64,000 nucleotides of DNA from contig CAVXNC010000014.1 of the NCBI GenBank assembly GCA_963762865.1, positions 372,001-436,000 of the forward strand. The letters are read 5' to 3'. This document shows, one piece after another, positions 43,199 to 50,570 of the stretch (position 1 is the stretch's first letter; each line of letters opens with the position of its first letter). The stretch is from DATHAP01 sp963762865 (GTDB lineage Bacteria; Actinomycetota; Actinomycetes; JACCUZ01). Both the position numbers and the translations under genes were made by a program. The notes beneath the pieces were generated by a model. It worked only from the letters and a program-made list of their open reading frames with translations, was not told the origin of the DNA and did no database searches.

Positions 43199-44439
43199 GC
43201 CATCCCGAGGCGCAGCCGCTCGAGCGCCTCGAGCTGGCGCGACACCTCGTAGGAGTCGCCGACGAGGTCGTCGTAGGCGTTGACCGCCTTGATGATCCTT
43301 GCGGCGAGCGGGATCTCGGAGCGCTGCGACTCGTGCGCGCGCCGGTAGGGCTCCGCCTGCAGGTCGACGATTTGCGCCACCTCGTCGGGCACCCCGGTCT
43401 GCCGGATGACGTCGGCGCCCAGGCCGGCGATGCGCCGCTGGTCGGCGGGTGCCGCGACCACGGTCGCGCCTCCGGGGATCGGCTCGGCGAGCGAGAGCTG
43501 CCCGATGTCGTGCATCAGCGCGGCGTACTCCAGGTCGCGCAGCTCGGCGTCGTTCATGCCCAGCTCACGGCCGACGGCCATCGAGAGCTGGCTGACGCGG
43601 CGGGAGTGGCCGGACTCGGTGTAGCCGCCGAGCTCGGTGACCCTGGACAGCGCGCGGATCGTCTGCAGCGACGACTCGCGGATCGCGGCGTAGCGGCGGA
43701 ACGCGAACTGGGTCAGCAGCAGCGGCACGACGAAGACGGGAAGCGCCCAGACGTCCATGATCGTGGCGGCCAGTGCGATGAGCGCGCCGGTCGCGCCGAT
43801 GGCCGAGCCGATCCCGGCCTGGGCGACGGCCTCGTTGCGCAGGACGGCGACGAACGGCGCCCGGTCGGCGCCAGCCCGCACCACGGCCGCCAGCAGGGCA
43901 TCAAAGGCGAGAGTGGCGATCACGATGGCGACCATCACGAGGGCGAGAGGCGCCTCGCGCATGTTCATGACCTCGTCGTCCATCCCGGTGCCGCGGAAGA
44001 TACCCGCAGCGAAACCGATGGTGAGCAGGCGACGGGCCAAGGTGTCGACGCTCGGCGCACGACCCACGACTGCATGCGGCGCGACACCGATGAGCATCGC
44101 GCAGGCCGTGACGGCGACGACCTGAAGTGCGCTATGAGTGGGGTCCTCGCCCGGCAGTCGCGTAAGCAGCGTGTACGCCAGCGCGCCCGCCGTAGCGATC
44201 GGAGCCGCGTCGCGTCCGCCTGGCAGCGTGATCCGGACGAGCTCGCCGAGTGCGATGAACGCCGCGAACGCGAGCGCGGTGCTCACGTCGACGAAGCCAC
44301 CCGGTGACGCCGTCACCACCATGCTGGCAACGGCCAGCAAGGCACCTGCCGCACCGACCACGTACAGGCCGGTGCTCGCTGCGTCGTCGAGCCTCCGCCG
44401 CGCGGGGCTCACAGCTGTGACTCGCGCGTCAGGTCCCAT
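43126..44439 (-). CDS. Membrane HD-domain protein (degenerate HD-GYP)
   Basis: A 437-aa protein with an N-terminal membrane region of about eight helices (residues about 25-245) and a C-terminal HD phosphohydrolase domain (ITRALSRV-like start; SRRVSQLSMAVGRELG; catalytic pair in YAALMHDIGQLS). The second signature HHExxDGxGYP is missing, so it is an HD protein without GYP and may not cleave c-di-GMP. It overlaps the preceding HD-GYP gene by 31 bp (downstream gene start inside its end), so the two are one operon. Confidence 0.75.
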   Translation of the reverse strand: MGPDARVTAVSPARRRLDDAASTGLYVVGAAGALLAVASMVVTASPGGFVDVSTALAFAAFIALGELVRITLPGGRDAAPIATAGALAYTLLTRLPGEDPTHSALQVVAVTACAMLIGVAPHAVVGRAPSVDTLARRLLTIGFAAGIFRGTGMDDEVMNMREAPLALVMVAIVIATLAFDALLAAVVRAGADRAPFVAVLRNEAVAQAGIGSAIGATGALIALAATIMDVWALPVFVVPLLLTQFAFRRYAAIRESSLQTIRALSRVTELGGYTESGHSRRVSQLSMAVGRELGMNDAELRDLEYAALMHDIGQLSLAEPIPGGATVVAAPADQRRIAGLGADVIRQTGVPDEVAQIVDLQAEPYRRAHESQRSEIPLAARIIKAVNAYDDLVGDSYEVSRQLEALERLRLGMAYEYDPTVVESLSKTVERSARLGV

Positions 44440-45806
44440 TCCGAGGCCTGGGAGACCGGGCCAGGAGCGGTCGGGTCGTCATGGTCGAACGCACGCACCT
44501 CCTGGTCGAAGGGCTCTTCGACCTGTGGCTGAGGCTCCGGCACGGACCTCTCCTCGGGGACCCAACCGTGCGAGTCGACGGCATCGACCAGGGCCTCCAC
44601 CATCCGCGGGTCGAACTGGTTGCCGGCGCACCGGAGAAGCTCGGCCAGTGCCTCCTCGACACTGCGGGCTCCCCGGTAGGAGCGGGTGGTCGTCATGGAG
44701 TCGAAGGCGTCGGCCACGGCGATGACCCGGGCGAACTCCGGGATGTCCTTGCCGGCCAGTCCCATCGGGTAGCCGCGACCGTCGAGGCGTTCGTGGTGGT
44801 GCCGGATACCGGCGACCGCCTCGTCGAGGAACTCGATCTCGCGGATGATCTCGACGCCCTGCCCGGGGTGCCGCTGGATGGCCTCGAACTCCGCCTCGGT
44901 GAGACCCGAGTTCTTCTGCAGGACCCGCGTGGGGACACCAAGCTTTCCGACGTCGTGCAACATGCCGGCGTAGCGCAGGGACTGGACCCGGTCCTCGCGC
45001 ATCCCGATCACGCGTGCGATGAGCACCGAGGCAGCGGAGACGCGTTCGCTGTGGCCGCGGGTGTAGAAGTCCTTGGTCTCGACAGCCGCCATGAGCGCGC
45101 GGACAGTGCGGTCGTATGCGCGCTGCTCCTCGGCGTACTGCGCATAGGCCCAACGAGCGACGAACAGCGGCAGCAGGAGGAGAAGTGCGGCGGTCGGCCC
45201 GACATCGGCGCCTTGCCACAGAACAGCGAGAGACACGCCGAACAAGCCGTAGGCCAGATACGAACCAGCGGAGTGCGCCATCGTTCCCTGGATGACGCGG
45301 ACGGGCGAGACGTTCCGATCCAGGCCCACGACGACTGCGACGAGCCCACCGTTGACAATGCAGTGCACGACGTCTGCGGCGAGGATCGGAAGCAAGACCT
45401 CGGGAAAGTGCTCCGCCCGCAAGCCGACGTGTCCTCCGAGCATTTGGTAGACAACGCCTGCAGCGCCAGCTGACAGCGCCAGCTGAGCACCGTTGAACAT
45501 CCGCTTGATCCCGGGAGTGGGTTGCGAGTCCCTGGCCAGGGCGGCGCTCCATGCGACCAGGACGGCGCCCCAGGTCCCAACCATGAAGATCGCGGCGAGC
45601 GACGTGACCGAACCCAGCGAGATCGAGGCGATGTCTCGGCTTCCTCGAGCCAGGAGCGACTCGCCCACTATGTGCAGCAGAAGGAGGATCACGACGACCT
45701 GCAGATCGAGGTCGCCCAGTCGACCCAGGGCGAAGCCGATGAGCGCGCATGCCGCTGCCACGACGACGGCTATGTACAGCCGCGCCTTCAGCGACAGCTG
45801 AGGCAT
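44409..45806 (-). CDS. Membrane HD-GYP domain protein (c-di-GMP phosphodiesterase-like)
   Basis: A 465-aa protein. Residues about 10-215 hold seven to eight membrane helices of unknown sensory type; residues about 235-410 are a full HD-GYP domain with RGHSERVSAASVLIARVIG, His284-Asp285 in MLHDVGKLG and HHHERLDGRGYP (336-347). It should hydrolyse c-di-GMP or a related nucleotide. ATG 45806 follows GGGAGAGTGG; an alternative GTG at 45896 would add 30 residues and overlap a small ORF. The membrane part is less GC-rich than the HD-GYP part, judged by counting sample lines (62 % versus 70 %). Confidence 0.85.
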   Translation of the reverse strand: MPQLSLKARLYIAVVVAAACALIGFALGRLGDLDLQVVVILLLLHIVGESLLARGSRDIASISLGSVTSLAAIFMVGTWGAVLVAWSAALARDSQPTPGIKRMFNGAQLALSAGAAGVVYQMLGGHVGLRAEHFPEVLLPILAADVVHCIVNGGLVAVVVGLDRNVSPVRVIQGTMAHSAGSYLAYGLFGVSLAVLWQGADVGPTAALLLLLPLFVARWAYAQYAEEQRAYDRTVRALMAAVETKDFYTRGHSERVSAASVLIARVIGMREDRVQSLRYAGMLHDVGKLGVPTRVLQKNSGLTEAEFEAIQRHPGQGVEIIREIEFLDEAVAGIRHHHERLDGRGYPMGLAGKDIPEFARVIAVADAFDSMTTTRSYRGARSVEEALAELLRCAGNQFDPRMVEALVDAVDSHGWVPEERSVPEPQPQVEEPFDQEVRAFDHDDPTAPGPVSQASEWDLTRESQL

Positions 45807-46436
45807 CCACTCTCCCGGGGTGTGTGCCGACAGAGAGCGTGACGGGGATCGGCAGCGCAGGGGGCTGTTGTTTCCCTCACCACTTCCAGCTTGCACCGGA
45901 CTGAAGGAACTGCTCGACAGCGGACACGATCTTCTTCATGTGAATTCTCATCCCCATTCGGATTCATGTCACAGGCACCGCTGACAACAGCCTGTGCAGG
46001 ATCCGCTCCGCTGGGACGATCGGGTGTTGCTCAATGCAAAGAAGAAACAACGCTGCTGACCGACACACACATACAGACTTCATGTGCTGCCGATCCCGAT
46101 CACGCTCTCTGCAGTTGTCAAGCACCCCGCGTGCCGCGGCCCCCATTGGCGCAGGAGAGCCGAGGCCCACCATGTCAGGTGATCTCGGCTCGTTCGCGAT
46201 GCAAGTGAAGGGCTCAGGTAAACCTGACGTCAAGGCTTTCGCCATTTTGCATCTAGATGCCCTACGCACCTTGTCCGAAAGGACTAGTCCGGGGGTAGTG
46301 CGTCAGTAGTGCGCCATTCCGGTGCACTTGTCGACGCCACGCCTGGGAGGCACCTGTGTTCGCCGGACGCCGAGAAGAGCGGTGCCCTAGCCTCCGAGCG
46401 AGCCGCAGGCAGCCGCGCCGGCGTGGAGGGGGTCAC
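45807..46436. other. AT-richer 630-bp intergenic region with hairpins and a peptide ORF
   Basis: Between the divergent HD-GYP and 46437 genes. Sample 60-nt lines at 45901 and 46021 contain only 50 % and 48 % G+C. Notable elements: stem CACAGGC (45970-45976)/GCCTGTG (45990-45996); three-way fold closed by GATGCAA (46198-46204)/TTGCATC (46247-46253) with TCAGG/CCTGA and GGC-TTTC-GCC inside (reads as GAAA tetraloop on minus); palindrome GCATCTAGATGC (46249-46260); GTCC-GAAA-GGAC (46273-46284); direct repeat TAGTGCG (46296-46302, 46307-46313); a minus-strand TTGACA (46121-46116). No large gene supported. Confidence 0.6.
45877..45939 (-). CDS. Candidate 20-residue peptide ORF before the HD-GYP gene
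   Basis: ATG 45939 with GGGGATGAG 8-14 nt before it opens a 20-codon frame that begins MKKIVSAVEQFLQ and ends with the aromatic SWKW and TGA. It has two Lys at the start, a hydrophobic face and a terminal Trp-Lys-Trp, like a small exported or membrane-active peptide. It ends 70 bp before the HD-GYP start on the same strand. It might be a leader peptide or a signalling peptide; no homologue recognised, so it could also be chance. Confidence 0.4.
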   Translation of the reverse strand: MKKIVSAVEQFLQSGASWKW

Positions 46437-46898
46437 ATGTCGATCGGGCAGCACGGGGTCGGCAGCGACCTCGTGGCGGGCCTGATCGACGCTCGCGACA
46501 CGCCTGCGGCCGACCGGTTCGACGCCGAGCTCGAAGCGGCCGTCCAGGCGGGTGAGATCACGCTCGACGCCGCTCGCCGCCTCAGGCTGTGGCAGCGCGC
46601 CGCGGTCAGCGAGCTGGCCGACCACATCCGGGCGGTCCTGCCCACGGCGTTGTCCGCCCTGGCCGACGCCCGCGACGAGGCCCAGCGGCGCGTCCATGAG
46701 CGGGAGTCCGCAGAAGAGGCAGCCACGCCGGCCACCACACAGGTCGTCGAGCCGGCGGGCCAGGCATCGCGCGACACGCCGGAGCCAGCCTCTAGCGCCG
46801 CGGCCGAGGGACCAAGCAGTCTGGAGGAGCGACCAGCCCGCATGATGGTCGCCGACCTCGTCGTCACCAGGACCCCTGCCCACCACGACCACAGCTGA
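46437..46898 (+). CDS. Hypothetical protein
   Basis: A 153-aa soluble protein: N-terminal helices (SDLVAGLIDARDTPAADRFDAELEAAV, ITLDAARRLRLWQRAAVSELADHI) and a disordered, Ala/Thr/Glu-rich C-terminal tail. A GGAGGGGG ribosome site precedes ATG 46437. No domain recognised. The following gene starts 14 bp after its stop, so the two are probably cotranscribed; they are divergent from the HD-GYP operon. Confidence 0.5.
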   Translation: MSIGQHGVGSDLVAGLIDARDTPAADRFDAELEAAVQAGEITLDAARRLRLWQRAAVSELADHIRAVLPTALSALADARDEAQRRVHERESAEEAATPATTQVVEPAGQASRDTPEPASSAAAEGPSSLEERPARMMVADLVVTRTPAHHDHS

Positions 46899-46911
46899 GG
46901 TGCCCTCACCT

Positions 46912-47592
46912 ATGCCGACCCTGCGCCTCTTGCCCGAGCTCGAGGACGCGCTGCGTCATCTCCCCGGTGTCAAGGCAGCCAGCGTGGTGACCGGTCCGGA
47001 CGCCGTACCGACCGAGGTGCACGTCCTGGCGGCACCTGGCAAGGCGCCCAAGCAGGTGGTCCGCGACGTGCAGTCGCTGGCGCTCACGCAGTACGACATC
47101 GACATCGACCACCGCATCGTCTCGGTCGTGCAGATCAGCGACGACGAGGTGCGCGCGATCACACCCAACGGTGTCGAGGTCCATGACGACACCGAGCCTG
47201 CCGAGCCGGAGAGCCACGTCGTCCGCCCGTCGCTGGCTGCGGTCATGGTGCGGAGCGGCGGCGGCGAGACGTCCGCGTCCGTGACGCTCTCGATCGGCGA
47301 GCACCACTTCGAAGGGCACAGCCAGGGACCCGCGGGCACATCGCACCGAGCCCGGCTGGTCGCGCTCGCGACACTGGAGGCGGTGGCCGAGCTCCTCGGC
47401 CAGCCGTGCGAGGTCGAGTCCTGCATCATCGTGCCGACCGGGTCGCGCGAGGTGGCCCTGTCGGTCCTCACCGTGATGGTGCCGCGGACCGGTGAGCAGG
47501 TGCTCACGGGTGCCGCGGTGGTCCGCGGTGACGAGGCGGACGCGGTCGTCCGCTCCGTGCTCGCCGCCCTCAACCGCCAGCTCGCCGGCTGA
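46912..47592 (+). CDS. Two-domain hypothetical protein
   Basis: A 226-aa protein. The N-terminal 70 residues (LEDALRHLPGVKAASVV, EVHVLAAPGKAPKQVVRDVQSLAL, IDIDHRIVSVVQI) have the alternating strand-helix pattern of a BON- or heavy-metal-associated-like ferredoxin fold. The C-terminal half (VTLSIGEHHFEGHSQGPAG to VLAALNRQL) looks like a second alpha/beta domain. Similar two-part proteins occur in Firmicutes and actinobacteria without known function. Cotranscribed with the previous gene. Confidence 0.5.
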   Translation: MPTLRLLPELEDALRHLPGVKAASVVTGPDAVPTEVHVLAAPGKAPKQVVRDVQSLALTQYDIDIDHRIVSVVQISDDEVRAITPNGVEVHDDTEPAEPESHVVRPSLAAVMVRSGGGETSASVTLSIGEHHFEGHSQGPAGTSHRARLVALATLEAVAELLGQPCEVESCIIVPTGSREVALSVLTVMVPRTGEQVLTGAAVVRGDEADAVVRSVLAALNRQLAG

Positions 47593-47601
47593 CGATCGAG
47601 C

Positions 47602-48654
47602 TCAGGGACGCAGCATCGTCTTGATCGACCGGCGTTCGTCCATGGCGGCGTAAGCCTCCGGCGCTTCGTCCAGCGGCAGCACCAGGTCGAAGACCCGCCC
47701 TGGGTCGATGGCGCCTGAGAGAACGTCAGGCAGCAGATCGTCGAAGTACGCGCGCACCGGCGCCACCCCACCGCCCACCGTCACGTTGCGTCCGAAGAGC
47801 CTCCGGATCGGCAGCTCCGCTCCCCCTGCGGGCACCCCGACGTACCCGACGCGACCGCCGGGACGGGCAGCCGCGAGCGCCTGGTCCATGGACTCCTTCG
47901 TCCCGACGCACTCCAGGACGGCGTCCGCTCCCACGCCCCCCAACAGGTCCGCCACCCGCGCCACGCCCTCGTCGCCGCGCTCGGCGACCACGTCGGTGGC
48001 CCCGAACTCACGCGCTAGTGCCTGGCGGTCGGCGTGCCGCGACATCGCGACGACCTGCTCGGCGCCCAGCCGTCGCGCGGCCAGGACCCCGCACAGCCCG
48101 ACGGCCCCGTCACCGACCACGACCACGGTCGACCCCACCCCGACGCCGGCCGCGACCGCCGCGTGGTGCCCGGTGCCCATCACGTCTGAGAGCGTCAGCA
48201 GGGATGCGAGCATGCCGTCGTCGTCGCCGGGCTGCGGCGCCGCCACGAGCGTCCCGTCGGCCAGCGGCACCCGAACTGCCTCGCCCTGACCCGCGTCGAC
48301 GAAGAAGCCTGCGTCGTCCTCGCCGCCCCACCCCGCGCCGTTCTCGCAGGAGGTCTGCATGCCGTTGCGGCAGTGCACGCAGGTGTTGTCGCTGATCACG
48401 AACGGCGCGATCACGAAGTCACCCTTGCGGAGGGTGCGGACGTCGTCGCCGACGTCCTCCACGACTCCGACGAACTCGTGCCCGATCCGGCGCGGCTCGT
48501 CAGTGGCGACGATCCCGCGGTACGGCCAGAGGTCGCTGCCGCAGACGCACGCGGCGGTGACCCGCACGAGCGCGTCGGTGCCCTGCCGCAGGACGGGGTC
48601 GGGGACGTCCTCGACCCGGATGTCACGGGCGGCATGGATCAGGGTGGCGCGCAC
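47602..48654 (-). CDS. Zinc-dependent alcohol dehydrogenase, MDR family
   Basis: A 350-aa enzyme. Catalytic zinc ligands in CVCGSDLWPYRG and GHEFVGVVEDVG, a structural zinc loop with three Cys in TCVHCRNGMQTSC, and a nucleotide-binding VVVVGDGAVGLCGVLAARRLGA. Wide-spread bacterial members oxidise short alcohols or reduce aldehydes with NAD(P). GTG 48654 is used. It is divergent from the tiny bL37 gene. Confidence 0.82.
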   Translation of the reverse strand: MRATLIHAARDIRVEDVPDPVLRQGTDALVRVTAACVCGSDLWPYRGIVATDEPRRIGHEFVGVVEDVGDDVRTLRKGDFVIAPFVISDNTCVHCRNGMQTSCENGAGWGGEDDAGFFVDAGQGEAVRVPLADGTLVAAPQPGDDDGMLASLLTLSDVMGTGHHAAVAAGVGVGSTVVVVGDGAVGLCGVLAARRLGAEQVVAMSRHADRQALAREFGATDVVAERGDEGVARVADLLGGVGADAVLECVGTKESMDQALAAARPGGRVGYVGVPAGGAELPIRRLFGRNVTVGGGVAPVRAYFDDLLPDVLSGAIDPGRVFDLVLPLDEAPEAYAAMDERRSIKTMLRP

Positions 48655-48719
48655 TGCGGCTCCTCGGGAGGTCAGGGGACGGGTCGGAGCCGGTCCGGGC
48701 TCGTGGGAGGATGACCGGC

Positions 48720-48794
48720 ATGGCGAAGAAGTCTCGGAAGAAGAAGGCCCGCAAGAACAGCAAGGCGAACCACGGCAAGCGGCCCAACAGCTGA
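48720..48794 (+). CDS. 50S ribosomal protein bL37
   Basis: A 24-residue, strongly basic protein starting MAKKSRKKKARKNSK and ending NHGKRPNS. The pattern matches bL37, the tiny large-subunit protein found in the mycobacterial ribosome and encoded across actinobacteria near the sigH/rshA or sigR/rsrA locus; rsrA and sigR are the next genes here. It would bind rRNA. A strong hairpin follows the gene. Confidence 0.85.
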   Translation: MAKKSRKKKARKNSKANHGKRPNS

Positions 48795-48829
48795 GGTCGT
48801 CCCCCGTGGCGTCAGCCTGACGGACGTCC

Positions 48830-48859
48830 GGCCCGGTTCCTGGTCCCAGGAGCCGGGCC
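48830..48859. terminator. Strong hairpin between bL37 and rsrA
   Basis: A 14-bp stem with one wobble pair: GGCCCGGTTCCTGG (48830-48843) against CCAGGAGCCGGGCC (48846-48859). It stands between the convergent stops at 48794 and 48878 and is the best terminator-like structure in the window, without a T tract. Confidence 0.7.
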
Positions 48860-48877
48860 GAGTCGTGTGCTGGGTCG

Positions 48878-49147
48878 TCAGCGCTCGCCGCGCAGCTCGG
48901 TCCGAGCCGCCGCGATGTGCGATAGCACCTTGGCGCGCAGGTCGGGCGGCGCCGGGTCCGAGCAGCTGCGCTTCACGATCGCCTTCACCGACTCCTCGAG
49001 GCCGAACTCGCGCAGGCAGGGCGAGCACTCGTCGAGGTGCTCCTTGATCTGGTGCCGGCGCTCGACGTCGACCTCACCGTCGATGTACTCGTAGACCCGG
49101 TCGAGCACCTCGGAACACGGCACCTCGTGGGGCTTGCCACAGCTCAC
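48878..49147 (-). CDS. rsrA: Anti-sigma factor RsrA (zinc, redox-sensitive)
   Basis: An 89-aa ZAS-family anti-sigma factor that holds SigR inactive until thiols are oxidised. The zinc motif HLDECSPC supplies His37, Cys41 and Cys44, and Cys11 (EVPCSEVL) is the extra ligand and redox partner; the family spacing is kept. It overlaps sigR by 4 bp (ATGA), so the two are cotranslated. Disulphide formation would release zinc and SigR, as known for Streptomyces RsrA and mycobacterial RshA. Confidence 0.93.
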   Translation of the reverse strand: MSCGKPHEVPCSEVLDRVYEYIDGEVDVERRHQIKEHLDECSPCLREFGLEESVKAIVKRSCSDPAPPDLRAKVLSHIAAARTELRGER

Positions 49148-49761
49148 GACTCATCGCCTCCGTCGGCCCCGGCGGCGCCCGCGGGCACCAGGCCCCGGCC
49201 GCGCGCGTAGTCCTGGAGCAGGTCCCGCAGCTGGCGACGTCCGCGGTGCAGCCGGGACATCACGGTGCCGATCGGGGTGCCCATGATCTCCGCGATCTCC
49301 TTGTAGGCGAAGCCCTCGACATCCGCCAGGTAGACCGCGATGCGGAAGTCCTCGGGGATCTCCTGGAGGGCTTCCTTCACATCCGAGTCGGGGAGGTGCT
49401 CGAGTGCCTCGGCCTCCGCCGACTTCAGGCCGCTCGACATGTGCGACTCGGCCTGCGCGAGCTGCCAGTCCTCCACGTTCTCGGTGCCGGCCTGCTTGGG
49501 CTGGCGCTGCGCCTTGCGGTAGCTGTTGATGAAGGTGTTGGTCAGGATGCGGTAGAGCCAGGCCTTGAGGTTGGTGCCCTCCTGGAACTGGTGGAACGAG
49601 CCGTACGCCTTCGCGTAGGTCTCCTGCACCAGGTCCTCCGCGTCGGCGGGGTTGCGGGTCATCCGCAACGCGGCCGAGTAGAGCTGGTCGAGGTACTGGA
49701 GGGCGTCACGCTCGAAGCGCGCGTTGCGCTGCTCGTCGGACTCGGTCGCGGGCTGACTCAT
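49144..49761 (-). CDS. sigR: ECF sigma factor SigR (thiol stress)
   Basis: A 205-aa ECF sigma factor (SigR/SigH type). Region 2: FERDALQYLDQLYSAALRMTRNPADAEDLVQETYAKAYGSFHQF; region 4: EDFRIAVYLADVEGFAYKEIAEIMGTPIGTVMSRLHRGRRQLRDLL. ATG 49761 is chosen, with TACCAT 8 nt upstream suggesting a housekeeping leaderless promoter. A longer in-frame form can begin at ATG 49878 (39 extra residues) with a good AGGAAGG ribosome site, downstream of a SigR-type promoter. It activates thioredoxin, mycothiol and proteolysis genes in relatives. Confidence 0.93.
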   Translation of the reverse strand: MSQPATESDEQRNARFERDALQYLDQLYSAALRMTRNPADAEDLVQETYAKAYGSFHQFQEGTNLKAWLYRILTNTFINSYRKAQRQPKQAGTENVEDWQLAQAESHMSSGLKSAEAEALEHLPDSDVKEALQEIPEDFRIAVYLADVEGFAYKEIAEIMGTPIGTVMSRLHRGRRQLRDLLQDYARGRGLVPAGAAGADGGDES

Positions 49762-49914
49762 CGCCGCCGATGGTATCCCGCTGCGCGAGACTCCTCCGCC
49801 GGCCACACCTGGCCACTCTGGTGCGGAGACGACCGAGTAGCCGTCGGGCCGCCGGGTGGCCGGGGCGAGTGCATACATGTGGTGGTGACCTTCCTGCCAA
49901 GGATCACCCCGCAC

Positions 49915-49941
49915 AACCACGCCCGGGACACCCGGATTCCC
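49915..49941 (-). promoter_or_regulatory. SigR-type autoregulatory promoter
   Basis: On the minus strand GGGAAT (49941-49936), an 18-bp spacer and GTT (49917-49915). This matches the SigR/SigH consensus GGGAAT-N18-GTT and lies before the extended sigR start at 49878. Confidence 0.85.
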
Positions 49942-50526
49942 TCACCGCAGCAGGGCCGCCACCCACGACCGCACGTGGTCCACCACCATCCCGACAGCCT
50001 CCCGCTGGGTGAGCGGCGCCGCCTTCGCCACCCGGAAGGAGTGGTCGGCGAACGGGACCGGTCGCACCAGCGCCGGACCGTCCGGGAACTGAGCGGGGCG
50101 GCCGAACGGGTCGTTGCCGCCCTGCACCACGAGCGTCGGGACACCTGCTCCGACGAGCTCCGGGAGCCGGGACCGCTCGGGGCGACCCGGCGGGTGCAGC
50201 GGGAAGGCGAGCGCCACGCAGCCGACGGCACCCAGGTCCCGAGCGGTCCGGCAGGCGACTCGCGCGCCGGCGGACCGCCCGCCGACCAGCAGCGGCCCGT
50301 CGACCGCGAGCGCGGGCACGACCGCCAGCCACGCCAGGTCGAGCTGCGGTGGTGGCGCGGCGACCTTCCGACCGGCGACCAGCCAGGGCTGGTCCACGAG
50401 GACCACCGACACGCCCTGCCCGGGCAGCGCTCTCCCGAGAGCCAGCAGGTCCGGCGTGCCGGTCCCCCCACCCGCGCCGTGGCCCAGCACCAGCGTCGCC
50501 CGCGGCCGGTCGGCCGGCCGGACCAC
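49942..50526 (-). CDS. Alpha/beta hydrolase, KANL3/Tex30-like
   Basis: A 194-aa (visible) alpha/beta hydrolase. LVLGHGAGGGTGTPDL is the oxyanion region; the nucleophile elbow is GGRSAGARVA (Ser), the acid lies in VQGGNDPFGRP and the His in FADHSFRV. GTG 50526 is the only regular start, but the frame continues upstream with VEVDTPVGVARY, typical N-terminal strand sequence, so translation may begin at a CTG about 11-12 codons earlier. Upstream of sigR on the same strand. Substrate unknown. Confidence 0.75.
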   Translation of the reverse strand: MVRPADRPRATLVLGHGAGGGTGTPDLLALGRALPGQGVSVVLVDQPWLVAGRKVAAPPPQLDLAWLAVVPALAVDGPLLVGGRSAGARVACRTARDLGAVGCVALAFPLHPPGRPERSRLPELVGAGVPTLVVQGGNDPFGRPAQFPDGPALVRPVPFADHSFRVAKAAPLTQREAVGMVVDHVRSWVAALLR

Positions 50527-50570
50527 GTACCGCGCGACTCCGACCGGGGTGTCTACCTCGACGGGAGTCC

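Noticed and set aside
45891..46309. Plus-strand frames of 91-105 codons in the AT-richer intergenic region
   Set aside because: Ser/Arg/Pro-rich translations without ribosome sites, cut across hairpins; not supported as genes.
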